Source: Zopfochytrium polystomum (lineage: Eukaryota > Chytridiomycota > Chytridiomycetes > Chytridiales > Chytridiaceae). From it: DNA of 64,000 nt. The stretch is taken from the NCBI GenBank assembly GCA_025765615.1, contig JAIVFJ010000242.1:26465-90464 (forward strand), read 5' to 3'. Shown piece after piece: positions 22,349 to 33,379 of the stretch. A model generated the notes under the pieces. The model was not told the DNA's origin. It searched no databases and saw only the letters and a program-made list of their open reading frames with translations. Position numbers and translations under genes: made by a program. Every line of letters begins with the position of its first letter. The stretch's first letter is position 1.

Positions 22349-25300
22349 ATGCCCTGTCCGCCAAGCGGCTCCTCCTCCTCCTCCTCCTCCTCCTCCTCAG
22401 TCACCACCAGCTGTGGTCACCGCAGCCTCCGCAACCACCACCGTGTCCTCGCACTGTCATCGTCTGTCGCCGCCGCCGGCACTCTCACGCTCCTACTTCT
22501 CCTCCTGCCCCCCATCCTCATGTCCTCCTCCTCCTCCTCCTTCTCATGCGGCGTCGAGGCGGCTCCCATGCTGCTGCCACTGGCGCCGCCGCCGCCGTCG
22601 GCGCCTTTTGTGGCCCACGGCGGCAGCGGCGGCGACGGCGACGGCGTGAGAGGTGCTCCATCCGGTGTCTCTGGCACCGTAGACGATGCCAGCAGCAGGG
22701 ACGGCGACGACAACGACAACGACGTGGAGGAGGAGGAGGAGATGCGTGAGACTCCTCGTCATGGCGCTTTGCGTCCGCTGTTTGTCGCCGTTGCCGACGA
22801 CGATGAAGATGACCATCCACTGGGTGTCTTTGGTGGTGCTGGCGCCGCCGCCGCCGCTGGTGCAAATCCGATCTCGCCGCCGCCGCCGCCGCCGGCGCCT
22901 TCTTTGTCTCTCGACCGCGGCATCGACAGCAGCATCGACAGCAGCAGGAGCGATCTCTCGCAGGCGGAGGAGGAGGAGGATGATGATGAGGAGGATCGCC
23001 GTCGTCGTCGTCGTCGTCGTCGCCCTCGAGGTCGTCGTCCCAGCAGCGAGAACGTCAGCATTGCTTTGCGTCTGCGGCGCCGCGGCCTTTGGGACCGCAT
23101 CAAGAGCAAGGCCCACGACGTCGGGAGCAGCGTCTCGGGTGAGTGAGTAGTGAGCTGAGAGACAGTAGAGAGACAGACAGTGAGACAGACAGACAGTGAG
23201 AGCGTGCGCCAGACAGACAGACGGACAGACAGGCAGACAGACAGACAGACAGTGAGAGAGTGCACAGATGAACGGGGAGGCACCCCTTTAGGGTGTCTCA
23301 TGTTGTGCACAACGCCTTGGTGTGTCTCGCGGGCGAAAACCCACTCACTCCCTTACTCACGAACAAATACAAATACTTTCCTCCCCTAACCCTCCCCCGC
23401 CACACTGTGACGAAAGGCGCCGTGCGCTCCGCCGCCAGCAGTGCCGTCGACGGAATCGCCCACGGTGCTGGTAAGCCAGGAAGCAATATGCACTCACTGG
23501 AAACGCGGGCCGCTGACAGATTTCTATCCGGCCTCACAGAAAAAGTCGCGGCAGCTGCGTCAGCGGTGAACGATGCCGCCAGTCGAGTTGTCGGTAAGGT
23601 CCTCTCCTTTCTCCTCTAGCATGTCAGGGCTCTTCATCAGATCGCTCGTTCGGCACCCCGTTATTACCACTTAAAAAAAAAAAAAATGACGCAAAACTAA
23701 AGACCGCGCCGCAAGCTACATCCCGCCCACGGCAAGGAGCATTGTGAGCTCGGCCATCGACGGTGCAAAAGGCGGCGCGATGGGAGGCGGGCTGTACGGC
23801 GCCATTGCCGGAACCGTCGCGGGCGTGCTCGACAATGACCACGTCAAGAACGCGATGCGAGCGCCCGTCAAGCATCTGTTCCAGGGAATGGCGTCAAAGA
23901 GCGGGGTGATCGGTGAGTTTTTCGTGTTCGCTGATTGGGGCGACAAGTAAGATCCGCGTCGCGGAGACTGAATCTTGTTGGGAATTTCCTTCTTTTTTTG
24001 TCACTTGATTACGATAGGTTCTCTTGGTCGCGGGCTCCTGTCCGTTGCGCGCAACAAAAAGGTTCAGGACCTCACTCACTCGGTGCTGTCGGGCGCAAAG
24101 ACCGGTGGCTTCAAAGGCATTATCGCGGGTAAGTGTTTGGCCTCAATTTTTAGTCTTCATTGGGGACGCGGGCTTCAATTAATCCCGCCTAACGTCGGAC
24201 GTGAAACAAAAATTCAAGGCGTCGCCACAAGCGACACCGTCGTCGGCCTCGGAAAAAGTGTGGCAAAATCTGTTGTGGATAAGGCAGCCGCGCAAGGTGG
24301 GCTCCTCGGCGACATTGGCAAGACGGCTTTGGACATTTCGCGGAACGGAAAAGTGCGCTCGCTCGCTTCAGCAGCGGTTGATGCGGCCAGGAGCGGCGGC
24401 GGAGCAAAAGGCTTGTCACATTTTTACTTTTCGATTCCACCGTTGGAGATTCGGTTAGTTCGGCCGAGCGAGAGAACTAATTCGGGCTGCTCCTTCGCCT
24501 TTCCCATAGGAATCGCAAAATCGTTTGCGACCTCGGATGCCGTGATCGGCCTCGCAGGGTCAGAGGCAAAGTCTTTCCTCCGCGACCGCGCCAAAAGCGG
24601 CGGACTCGGCAGTTGAGTTTCACATTCGCACACCGCACGCCCTTGCCTTCGAGGTCGACAACAAAGTTGCTTAAACCTCATTTCCCTTTTCCACGTTGAA
24701 GGTTCGCTCGCGATGAGAGCTCTCGACCTCGCCGACAACCCCAAGGCGCGAGCGCTTGGGAGCGGTCTTGCCGACGCTGCGCGAGGCGGCGGCGGGCTCA
24801 AGGGCATGGCAAAAGGGTTTGCCACTTCGGACGGCGTCAAGTCAGTGCTCAAGTCGACGGCCACGGACTATTTGCGCAGCAAAGCACAGGAGGGCGGGAC
24901 TGGCGGTAAGCCTACTTTTTACTGCCAACATTCTTGCGGGAGAGGCTAGCACCTGCGACCACGCCCTAACACAGCTGCATATCAGGCTCGCTCGCGCTCC
25001 GCGCCCTCGACCTCGCCGAGAACCCGAAAGCGCGCGCACTAGCTGGTGGTCTGTCCGCCGCCGTGGCCAACCGAAAGAGCGGCCTTAAGGGAATGGCCAA
25101 GGGCTTTGCGACTTCAGACGCCGTCAAGTCCACTGCAAAATCAATGGCGAAGGACTACATTACGAGCAAAGTGGGAGACCTTGGCGCTGCAGGTATGAAC
25201 AGCGGATGGCCCTTTTCTGTGCTTGGGAGTGTGAAAGAGTCCCATCTTCTGTAGACACACATGCACCACACACTCCCTATGGCAGCTACTTTTTGTCGTC

Positions 25301-25846
25301 GCAAACTCACCTTCCAACAACAACCCAAAAAAAAAAAAAAAAAAAAAAAAATAACAAAAAAAAAATAAGGCGACCTCGCCAAGACCGCCCTCAACGTCGC
25401 GGGCAATCGCAAAGCGCGCGCAGCTGTCGCAAAAGTGGCCAAGGGCCTGAAGCGGCAGGTCGCTTCTCGACAAAAGGGCGGCAAGGCAGGCAAGGCCGGC
25501 AAGGCCGGCGGGAAACGGCGGTCCTCGCCAAAAGGGCGGGAAAGGCGGCAGTAGCGGCAGGGGCGTCGCCGGCGCTCGGCCAAAGAGCGGAAAGAGCGGC
25601 AAGGGCGGCGGCGGCGCAAAGTCTCAGCGGGGCGGGACGCGTGGCACTGGGGGAGCACAAAAAGGTGAGAGAGGAGGGAGGTCTAAGTACGTTTCTGACG
25701 GGCTATTAACATTCTTAAAAGCTGGTGCACGGAAAGGCACCCGCGCAAAGTCGACCGGGCGGTCGGGGACAGGGACGAGGTCGTCGAGGCCGTCGACAAG
25801 GGCCAGTGGGGGATCCCGCAGCAAGTCGGGAGGAAGGCGAAAGTAG
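22349..25846 (+). CDS. secreted or membrane-anchored modular repeat protein, paralogue B
   Basis: Exons: 22349-23138, 23417-23470, 23540-23593, 23703-23912, 24018-24128, 24219-24410, 24510-24611, 24702-24905, 24986-25192, 25370-25664, 25722-25846. All introns are in phase 1. The N-terminus has a Ser run and then a hydrophobic Leu/Ala segment (about residues 35-60), a signal peptide or anchor. An acidic Asp/Glu region and an Arg run follow. Exons 4-8 align one-for-one with exons 7-11 of paralogue A, sharing Ala-Thr-Ser-Asp-x-Val, Ala-Asn/Glu-Asn-Pro-Lys-Ala-Arg and Gly-Gly-x-Lys-Gly motifs. Exons 8 and 9 are near-duplicates. The sixth intron (24411-24509) uses a GC donor. In exon 10 the frame stops at 25552-25554 (702 residues), but a +1 shift near 25505 restores a Gly/Lys/Ser tail joined to exon 11 and similar to A's tail, so a sequencing error or recent frameshift is likely. 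Function unknown. Confidence 0.72.
23159..23260 (+). repeat. (ACAG)n tetranucleotide repeat in intron 1
   Basis: Imperfect ACAG/AGAC tandem repeats inside the first intron of paralogue B. Confidence 0.8.
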
Positions 25847-26966
25847 GCAGGCCGGTTGCAGGCCGGTTGACCCCGGAAAGAAAGTTGTGTGCGTTCGCGC
25901 GAGAGTTGTATACCAGTTGTGTGTTCTTTTTTTGCCTTCCCTGTCTTTTTTTTTCCGCACTCGCTCCCCTTTTCCTTTCCTTTGCTTTTAGGAAAGTACA
26001 GTTCCGTTCCCTCAATCCATGGACCCGTCCACCTCTGTATTGCAAACATTAGGCGCGCTCAGTATATTACCTTCTGTGATTAGCCGCGCTGGACGTTCTC
26101 AATTTTCTCATCATGTTCTGTGCTCCCCGCTGGCCCACTCCCAAGCCGGCACAACATCATGAAGGCGGGCACAGAGTGACCTTTCCTTGTGAATTCTTTG
26201 GACAAGAATGGCAACACCGATGGCAAGGCTGGTGTTCCGAACACGCAACCTTCCACACAACATTGCACATCTCTCAGCGTGAAGACCCCTTACATTACAC
26301 CTCGGCCGATTCGGACGCTAAAATGCGTATGCGGTCTCACAGACAATAGTGCTTTGCAAGGGGAGGGTGCGTGATGGCAGGATGGGGCGATCGATCGATC
26401 GATCCATCGAACCGAAGAAAAGAAGAAGAAGACCTTCAGCGGGGCGCATCGGGCTGGCTGTTGGGAGCGATTTAACCGGGGAAGGGGCGATAAAGCTAGA
26501 AAAATGCCGGACAAACCTTCGAGAGTCCATTGGATAAGAGCGTAAAAGGAGTTCGTCACATTGAGTGATTAGACCCTATTCACTTCTTGTTTGATAAATC
26601 ATGTTGTCCCTCGCGTCTTTTTTTTTCTTCTTTTTTTTTTTTTTTTGTTTGGAGTGGAAAACTGAAATTGCCTACATTCCCACCCGAAAGTGCCAGGAAG
26701 GGGGGTGCGCCATATCATGGGATGGGGGCGATCGATAGAAGAAAAAAAAAACAGAAAAGGAATGGGAGACAGCAAAAAGTTAATGTCGGAGCGAGGAAAG
26801 AAAAGCGAAAGAAAAAGAAGTGGGGTTTTTTGCGCCAGTAGTGACGTGGCTGCATAATTGCGATCAAAGTCGCCAGCCAGTTCCCTTCGTACTTGATCGG
26901 AAAATGAACCATCACCCGATTCTCCGCGTCATGTTACGCGGACCGAAGCTTTTCCCTTCTACTGCT

Positions 26967-26967
<1 letters not shown>

Positions 26968-27007
<40 letters not shown>
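26968..27007 (+). repeat. (AAT)n microsatellite
   Basis: About 13 uninterrupted AAT units. Confidence 0.9.
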
Positions 27008-27008
<1 letters not shown>

Positions 27009-27340
27009 TGTAAGATCAATTCCATCCCCCAGTACAAATTGAAAACGGGGGGGCGCGCCAAGCAGTCGGCGCGGACTGGTGCGGATTTCATTTCTTTTTT
27101 TTTTTTTTTCTTTCTCCCCTTGTTTTGTTTTTTTTTTCTTTCTTTCGTTGGCTTTCGTTTCCCTTCTCGCCGCAAAGGGGGGGTCGGGGGCGGGGAAGAA
27201 GCGCTGTCTGGAATGTGACGCATCCGGTGTTGAAATTTTTAAGTTTTTGTTTTTTTTTTGGTTTTTTTCGCGAAGACGATTTTTTTGAGCCAAAGATGGA
27301 AGCGGATGAAAAAATGGGTGCTGGAGAAACTCAGGCAGAG

Positions 27341-27497
<157 letters not shown>

Positions 27498-27766
27498 CCG
27501 AAACCACACGAACCAAAGAAGAGTTACAAATCGATCATTCTGCTGTTTGACGTGCATCTCCCCCTCTCCCGACTCGCGCGCCCCGTTCACCAAACAACCC
27601 CGACCCGACTTTTTCACCCTCCTCGCCTCTTGCTTGCACAAGCGATACCCGCGACTGGACCCAGAAAGCGTCGGAGAAAAAAGCACGCGCACGAGCGGTG
27701 ACACTGGCCTGACTCATCGACTTCTCGGCCTCCCACAAACCCCTCAAGGCTTCCCCTTCCGCACCC

Positions 27767-30700
27767 ATGACAGATCGCGCCGCTGAAGCCCAGGCGGCGA
27801 GCTGCTCCCCAGACGAGCGGCCGATGCTCGCGGGAAGCGACGCCGCGGCTCCGAGGGCCAGTTCGCCGGAGGAGCCTCCGCCCATGCCCCGTGCGGCTAG
27901 CTGGGACGGGGTGCTTGCGGTGCCGGCGGCTACGGCCGCTCACGACGACTCGGAGGAGAACGGCGGCGGCGGCGGGGGAGAGCCGGAGGTAGGTGGAAAG
28001 GGGAGGTGGGGGGAGGGAATCGAAAGATGTTTGTGACTCATATCGTCTCGCCTCTCTTTCCACAAATAACCTACCAATCCCACACACACGCACACGCACA
28101 GTGCCCGTCTGGGACCCCGACCACCCTCCGACGCCGCATCACCAAGCTGCAAGCCAAGCTTGCGCAGTCGCGCGAGGCGCGCGCGCGCGTCGAAGCCGCC
28201 TCGCGCTCGCTGCGGCGGGAGAGCGCGCGGGAGGTCGAGCTGATGCGAGCGGCGCTGCTGGCGGCGCTGCAAAAGGAGGCGCGGCACGCGCGGGAGCGGG
28301 CCGCGATGACGGCGCGGATCGCGGAGCTGCAGGACGAGGTCGCGGCGGCTCGGTCGACTGCGGCCGCTGCGGCGGCGGCGGCGGCGACGGAGAAGAGCGA
28401 GGCGGAGGCGGCGGGTGCCGGTGGGGAGAGCCGCGGGGCCAGCGGCGATGTTGTGGCGTCGTCGCCGTCGACGTCGTCGGGGGCGGACGACGCGGGGTCG
28501 ACACGGCGCGGCCGGAAGGTGTCGTTGACGGCGTGGATGAATTCAAAGGTGCGAGGGCCGTTACAGCGGATGTCCAGCCGGAGCGCGGACGGGCGCGGGG
28601 GGTAGCGGCGGGGCTGGGGAAGACTCGGAGTCGCGGTCGGTGCTGGCGTTGGGGGCGACGATGCCCGTCCTTCCGGCGGCGGCGGCGCCGACGCCTCCGG
28701 TGACGGTAGCGGTGGCAACCGGTGAGGCGGCGGTGGCCAGCCGCTGCGAGTGCGAGAAGCTGATGCGGCTGCTTAAGGTCCAGACTAGGGAGACGGCGGC
28801 CGCGAACGCGAGGATCGCAGAACTTACGGAGCAGCTGACGAGCCTTCGCATGGAGATTTTACTCCCGGAGGGGGCTGGCGATTTGTCTGGGGTGATCAAG
28901 TCTGGCCCTGCGGTTCAGGTAGAAACGACGGCTGGTAACGCCGGGTCCACGTTGACGGAGACTTCAGTCGTGTGTCGAAAGCGAACTAAAAAGGAGGGCA
29001 AAGCGGCCAGCCTGAACTCGGAAGGCACCTCAACCCCTCCTGCCAGGGCGAAAAGCACGAGGAGCAAGTCGAAGCAGCATCGACCAAGGGCGGCAACGGA
29101 GCAGCCTGCGGAGAAGAAAAACCACCTCGCCGGCGGACCGGAACCCTCCGTGCAACCGAACGGCACCGTACGCGTCGGAAGAAAAAATGCAGAACCTGTA
29201 ACCGACACGTCTCTTCGCCCTAAGGACGGAGCACTGATCAAATCGACCTCGCCACATCCGTCCATGATTCCCCGCCTCAAGCGCAGCGTTTCATGTGCGA
29301 CCGCTACGCCGCGAGGAAGCGCAGATACCGTGGACGGACCTAGGTGTCCAAAGTGCGAGGCACTGAGCATCGCACTGGAGCAGCAAGCGTCGGAGCTGCT
29401 GGAGGCGCATCTCCCGCTGGACAACCTCGGGCCGGCTTCCGCGCTCGCCCCGAGGGCTGTGGATCTGAGTGAGCCGCTAGCAGGCAAGGTCCGACGGTTG
29501 TCCGAGACGGTGGTACGACACCAAATGGAGCTGGCGGCCCTTCAGTCCGAGCAAGACGCCGTTCATACCAAGCTTGCGTCAAGCAATACGACAAGAGAGG
29601 GGTTGGAACAACTGCTCAAGTGCACCATGACGAGCCTGCGTCTTGTCGAGTGGTCCAACTCTGGGGAAGCCCCAACGGAAGATCCGGAGGGCCGGATCGA
29701 GGTTTGGAAGAAGCGAGCGATCGCAGCAGAGGAGACTTCACGAAGCTACGCCGATTACACGAGCATGCTGGAGCGCGACGTTGCCATGTTGGAGCAGGAG
29801 CTGTCGGTGGCAAAAGAGAGCGAGGCGGCGCGCAGTTCTGCGGTTACGAATACCGAGACTTTGGAGGTCCAAACCCTCAAGCGAGAGCTAAAGGACGCGA
29901 ACCACGAGATCAAGCAGCTAACGGCAAAAGTCGCCGAAGGCGCCCAGCTGCAAATTCAGCTCCGAAAGGCCGCGGCGTCCGTCGAAACCTTGAAGCGCGA
30001 AATCGCAGAAATCATGTCGGAGACGGCAAAGCGCGGGACAGAAGATAGCGCCGCGCTGAAGGAGGCAAAGTCCGAGATCAGTAGGCTTCGGTCAATGCTG
30101 TCTAGCCGCGAAATCGAGTGGGCCGCCAAGGTCGACGAGGCATGGCGGACAGTTGCAGAGTCTCGCTGTGCTCCAAAGGTCGGACGCGAAACAGCTGTGC
30201 TTGTGGGCAAGCTCTCCGAGAGGGAGCGTGAAGTCGAGACGTTGCAGTCGCGGCTCTTGGTATCCGAGGAGCAGCTGCAGTTGATGGAGAAAGCCGGCCT
30301 TCGCGAGTCGACGGAATTCAACAGTTCGTCCACAATTGCACACACGGATGCACTCAGAGACATGCAAAAGCTCCGGGAGACGGTTGAGCGACTATCCCAT
30401 GATTTGTCCAACGCGTCCAGGAGGGCAAAGTGCCGTAACGATGAGAATGTTTGTTTGAAGGTGCAACTTTCGAGCTGCCTTCAAAGCATGGAGAGCCTCA
30501 GGGCGCAGCTCAATACTGCCAAGGTCACCAACGCAGATCTTCTCTCGAAAATTCAGAAATTGGGGCAAAGAAAGCAGGATCTCACAGAAACTCGTGGTCA
30601 GGCGGGCCTGGACAGCTCGCAATCCACACCTTATGAGGATCTTAAAGAGGGGTTATCCCGCAGTTCAGCGACGGGGACTACAGTAGACGAATCAAAGGAC

Positions 30701-30886
30701 AACAACAAGTTGGGGTACCCAGCGGGTCTGGACGCACCACACCAATCACGAGTTATTAAAGGTCCTTTCACTTTCGGAGTGTTAGTTCCGCGTGAATTCC
30801 TATCACTAACTTTCTTCCCAGACTCTCAGCTTTTCTCCGCATCCACCACTGCAATAGCAACTTTTGTTTGCATATATGCCCTGTAA
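27767..30886 (+). CDS. long coiled-coil protein (structural/scaffold type)
   Basis: Exons 27767-27988, 28102-30761, 30822-30886. The frame is interrupted once, in a G6 run at 28597-28602. Removing one G joins Asp-Gly-Arg-Gly-Gly to Ser-Gly-Gly-Ala-Gly-Glu-Asp and yields 981 residues, so a homopolymer error is likely. The N-terminus is acidic and Pro/Ala-rich. Heptad-rich helices start at about residue 85 (Arg/Glu/Leu/Ala-rich), followed by a Ser/Lys-rich linker. A Cys-x-Cys-x-Lys-Leu stretch and a Cys-Pro-x-Cys-Glu motif precede the long C-terminal coiled coil (roughly 29,480-30,600), rich in Glu/Lys/Leu/Gln. The last intron (60 bp, branch-like ACTAAC) is a multiple of three with no stop. The end is a short hydrophobic segment. 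No specific family recognised; a tethering, centrosomal or septal scaffold would fit. It precedes two PH-domain genes in the same direction. Confidence 0.72.
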
Positions 30887-31182
30887 GTTCGCACAAAGTA
30901 ACCCCAATCAAATGTCGCTCAATCGATCAAATCTTCAGAGTCATACCCCTCTCAATATTCAACGTCCTTCGAATGGAGTTGCCGTTTGCATGGCGGATAA
31001 GCGTGCAACTCTTTGGAGGGGTCATGGCGATTCTGATCATCTGCCGACCGCGCGTGGATCAGTGACAACCGACAGCTTGGATTACTTCTCATCCAACTCT
31101 TTGTGTATATAATAGAATGTGACTTGCCGCTCAAATTATTTTTTGCGTTCCCCTTATTACCCCTCAAATACACAGTTCCATC
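30887..31182. other. short intergenic region
   Basis: About 300 bases between the coiled-coil gene and the CC1/PH_12 gene. No further feature seen. Confidence 0.5.
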
Positions 31183-33282
31183 ATGGCGACAAACGAAGAA
31201 ACGACCAGCGAGCACGCTGATCAGCTCCGGCACGATCTCGTCATGGCGGCGGAGATTGGGCAGTCGCTGCTCGCAGCAAACACAAGGCTGGAAGAAGAGA
31301 ACGCGGCCCTCCGCGAAAAGGTGGCATGCTACGAAGATCGCGTGGCGGGTTTGCTGACGGAGACCTTTGACGCGGTGAGAGGCGATCCCGCTTGCGGGGG
31401 TTTGCGTCATTTTCGCATTGCCCATCCTCCGATCCTGTCGATGGGTTGAAGTAACGTGAATGTAATGTTTTCGAACCGACGAAAAAGAACAAACTGCAAC
31501 AGCAACTGCAGCAGCAGCTGCGGCGGACGGTGAAAGTCGAGACCGGTCTGTTCAAAGCAGCCTCCTGAACGCCCTCCTTGCCAGTCGCTGATCCACCGGC
31601 GCTCCTCTCCTTACGTGCAGACGAGCTCCTTAACCAAATCCACGAGCTCGAAGAGTACAAGCGCGACGCGGAGCGCGACCGCGTTTCAGCCCAGGCGCGC
31701 GTCAGGGCTCTGACGGCGGAGCTTGCGGCAGCGCAGGGCGGTGCGAGCCAGCTGAGCCTCAGGAACGAGGAGCTGACGCGGCGCGTTGAGAAGCTGGAAG
31801 CGCTCTGTGAGCGAAGGTCGCGTCAGAAACTCCCTCGCGGTCCCAGACACACCCGGTGGCGCCCGATTCCGCACGCGAAGGACCACGGCCGCTTCCTGTC
31901 GACAGCCAAGGCTTTGAGAGGCTTCGTTCGACTGTTTGCGACGAAGTTGAGCGTCGCTGTGAGTAAAACAGAGGGGTAGGAGGGACAGTGCGGCTGGCGT
32001 GACGCGTGGGTGAGACTTAATACCATTTCGATCTGGATACATAGCGCCGACCGAGACACAGTCTCCAAATTTGGCGTCGAAGGAAAACGAGCAAACTTTC
32101 AAGGTCCTCCAAAAGGTCGAGGAGCTCCACAGAAAGAATCAGAGGCTGGAGGAGACCGTTGCAGAGCTTCAGACTATGCTCGCGGACATCAGAGACTCGC
32201 CCTACAGAGACGAACCGCCGATGGTGGAAGCCTGCCCTGAAATGAAATACATCACGCTCGAGGACGAGATCCCAAATGCACCAGAAGGATGTCACGACCT
32301 CCAGGATGATGATCGGGGGCATGCAAGGGTCAAGGACGGTTGTGTTGTAGTTACATCAAATAAGGAAACACAAACGGGCGCTGTCTTTCGAACTATGGAT
32401 ATCGACTCGCTGCCAAACGGCCAGTTTCGCGACAGCTTGGTTCGCACGTCTTCCGCAATGTCCCTTCCAAACACAACCCAAGGTACAGATCGAAGCGTTC
32501 GGGCACTCTTTCCTTCAATCTCTAATCCGCGAATCATAATTAGACATGTTTTTCGGTAGGTTTTCAACACCTGATCGAGCCAGACCCACGACGTTTTCCT
32601 TCAGCAACGAGTCAACGCTCGCGAGAAAGCAAAACTCTGAGGGGCCACTGCAGGACGCGGCGCTCATGTCCAGTGCCGACTGCCTGACCTTTCTCATGCG
32701 CGGCGCGTGGTTGACAAAGTTCACCAAAACAGGCGGAAAGCACGCACGCTTTGTGACGGTGAATCCCTTCACGAAAATGCTGTGCTGGCAGTCGAGGGCG
32801 TCGATGGACGAAGCGCCCCGTTTGAAAATGGGTAACCACATCGATGACGTCTTTTCTGCGCCTCTGTAATTTTTTTTTTTCCCCCTTGTTTTTTCTTTCT
32901 GAGCAGCGACCACGGAAGGCTCACTAATTTGCCCTGTACTAACCGAATCGTCACTCTTTCACCTTTTAGTTCGAATGGTCGCTTTTACCGAGAGGGCAGA
33001 GTGTGCAGAACTTTCGATCTGGATAATCTGCAAGGAGAAGAAGTACAAATTTGAGGCGTTCTCTATGGCGGAACACCAAATTTGGATGAAGGTGAGAAAT
33101 GATACTGACACTGCCCGAGCTCACAAGTCGTGTGGGCAACCGATCCGATGCAGGGATTGGGCGCGCTGTTTAAAAATACAAGGTCATCAATCTCAAAGGA
33201 AGTGTGGTCCAGCACGCGAGCCTCTGTCGAAGCGCTCCATGTTGCAAGTTCCAGAACAACAGCGCATTCAGGCCAAATATAA
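31183..33282 (+). CDS. Num1/Mcp5-like cortical anchor with CC1 box and PH_12 domain
   Basis: Exons 31183-31374, 31488-31545, 31621-31806, 32045-32482, 32544-32831, 32970-33091, 33154-33282 encode 470 residues. Residues about 17-40 hold a CC1-box-like motif, Asp-Leu-x-x-Ala-Ala-Glu-Ile-Gly-x-x-Leu-Leu-x-x-Asn-x-x-Leu, the dynein light-intermediate-chain binding motif of BICD/Spindly-type adaptors. A coiled coil follows to about 145, with a second helix around 160-190. The C-terminal third is a PH domain of the PH_12 type (Num1/Mcp5/ApsA): Met-Arg-Gly-x-Trp-Leu-x-Lys-Phe-Thr, then Arg-Phe-Val-x-Val-Asn-Pro-Phe-Thr-Lys-x-Leu-x-Trp, and a final helix with His-Gln-Ile-Trp. Num1/Mcp5 proteins anchor dynein at the cortex through PH-lipid binding. 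The family's long internal repeats are missing here, so the protein is small for the group. Cortical dynein anchoring is the best guess. Confidence 0.72.
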
Positions 33283-33379
33283 AATGTCAAAACTGAGGGG
33301 ATTTTATGAACAAACGAATTTTGAGAGTAGCGCAAGAAACTGGTGGAGCCGCCTTTGAAGCTTAATTTCCCGATCTCAT

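Noticed and set aside
21513..22364. 283-residue minus-strand ORF upstream of paralogue B
   Set aside because: It is mostly translation of CA, CT and A-rich microsatellites (Cys-Val, Arg-Glu and Phe runs).
23159..23260. Regularly spaced repeats resembling a CRISPR array
   Set aside because: It is a plain ACAG tetranucleotide microsatellite in an intron of a eukaryotic gene; there are no unique spacers.
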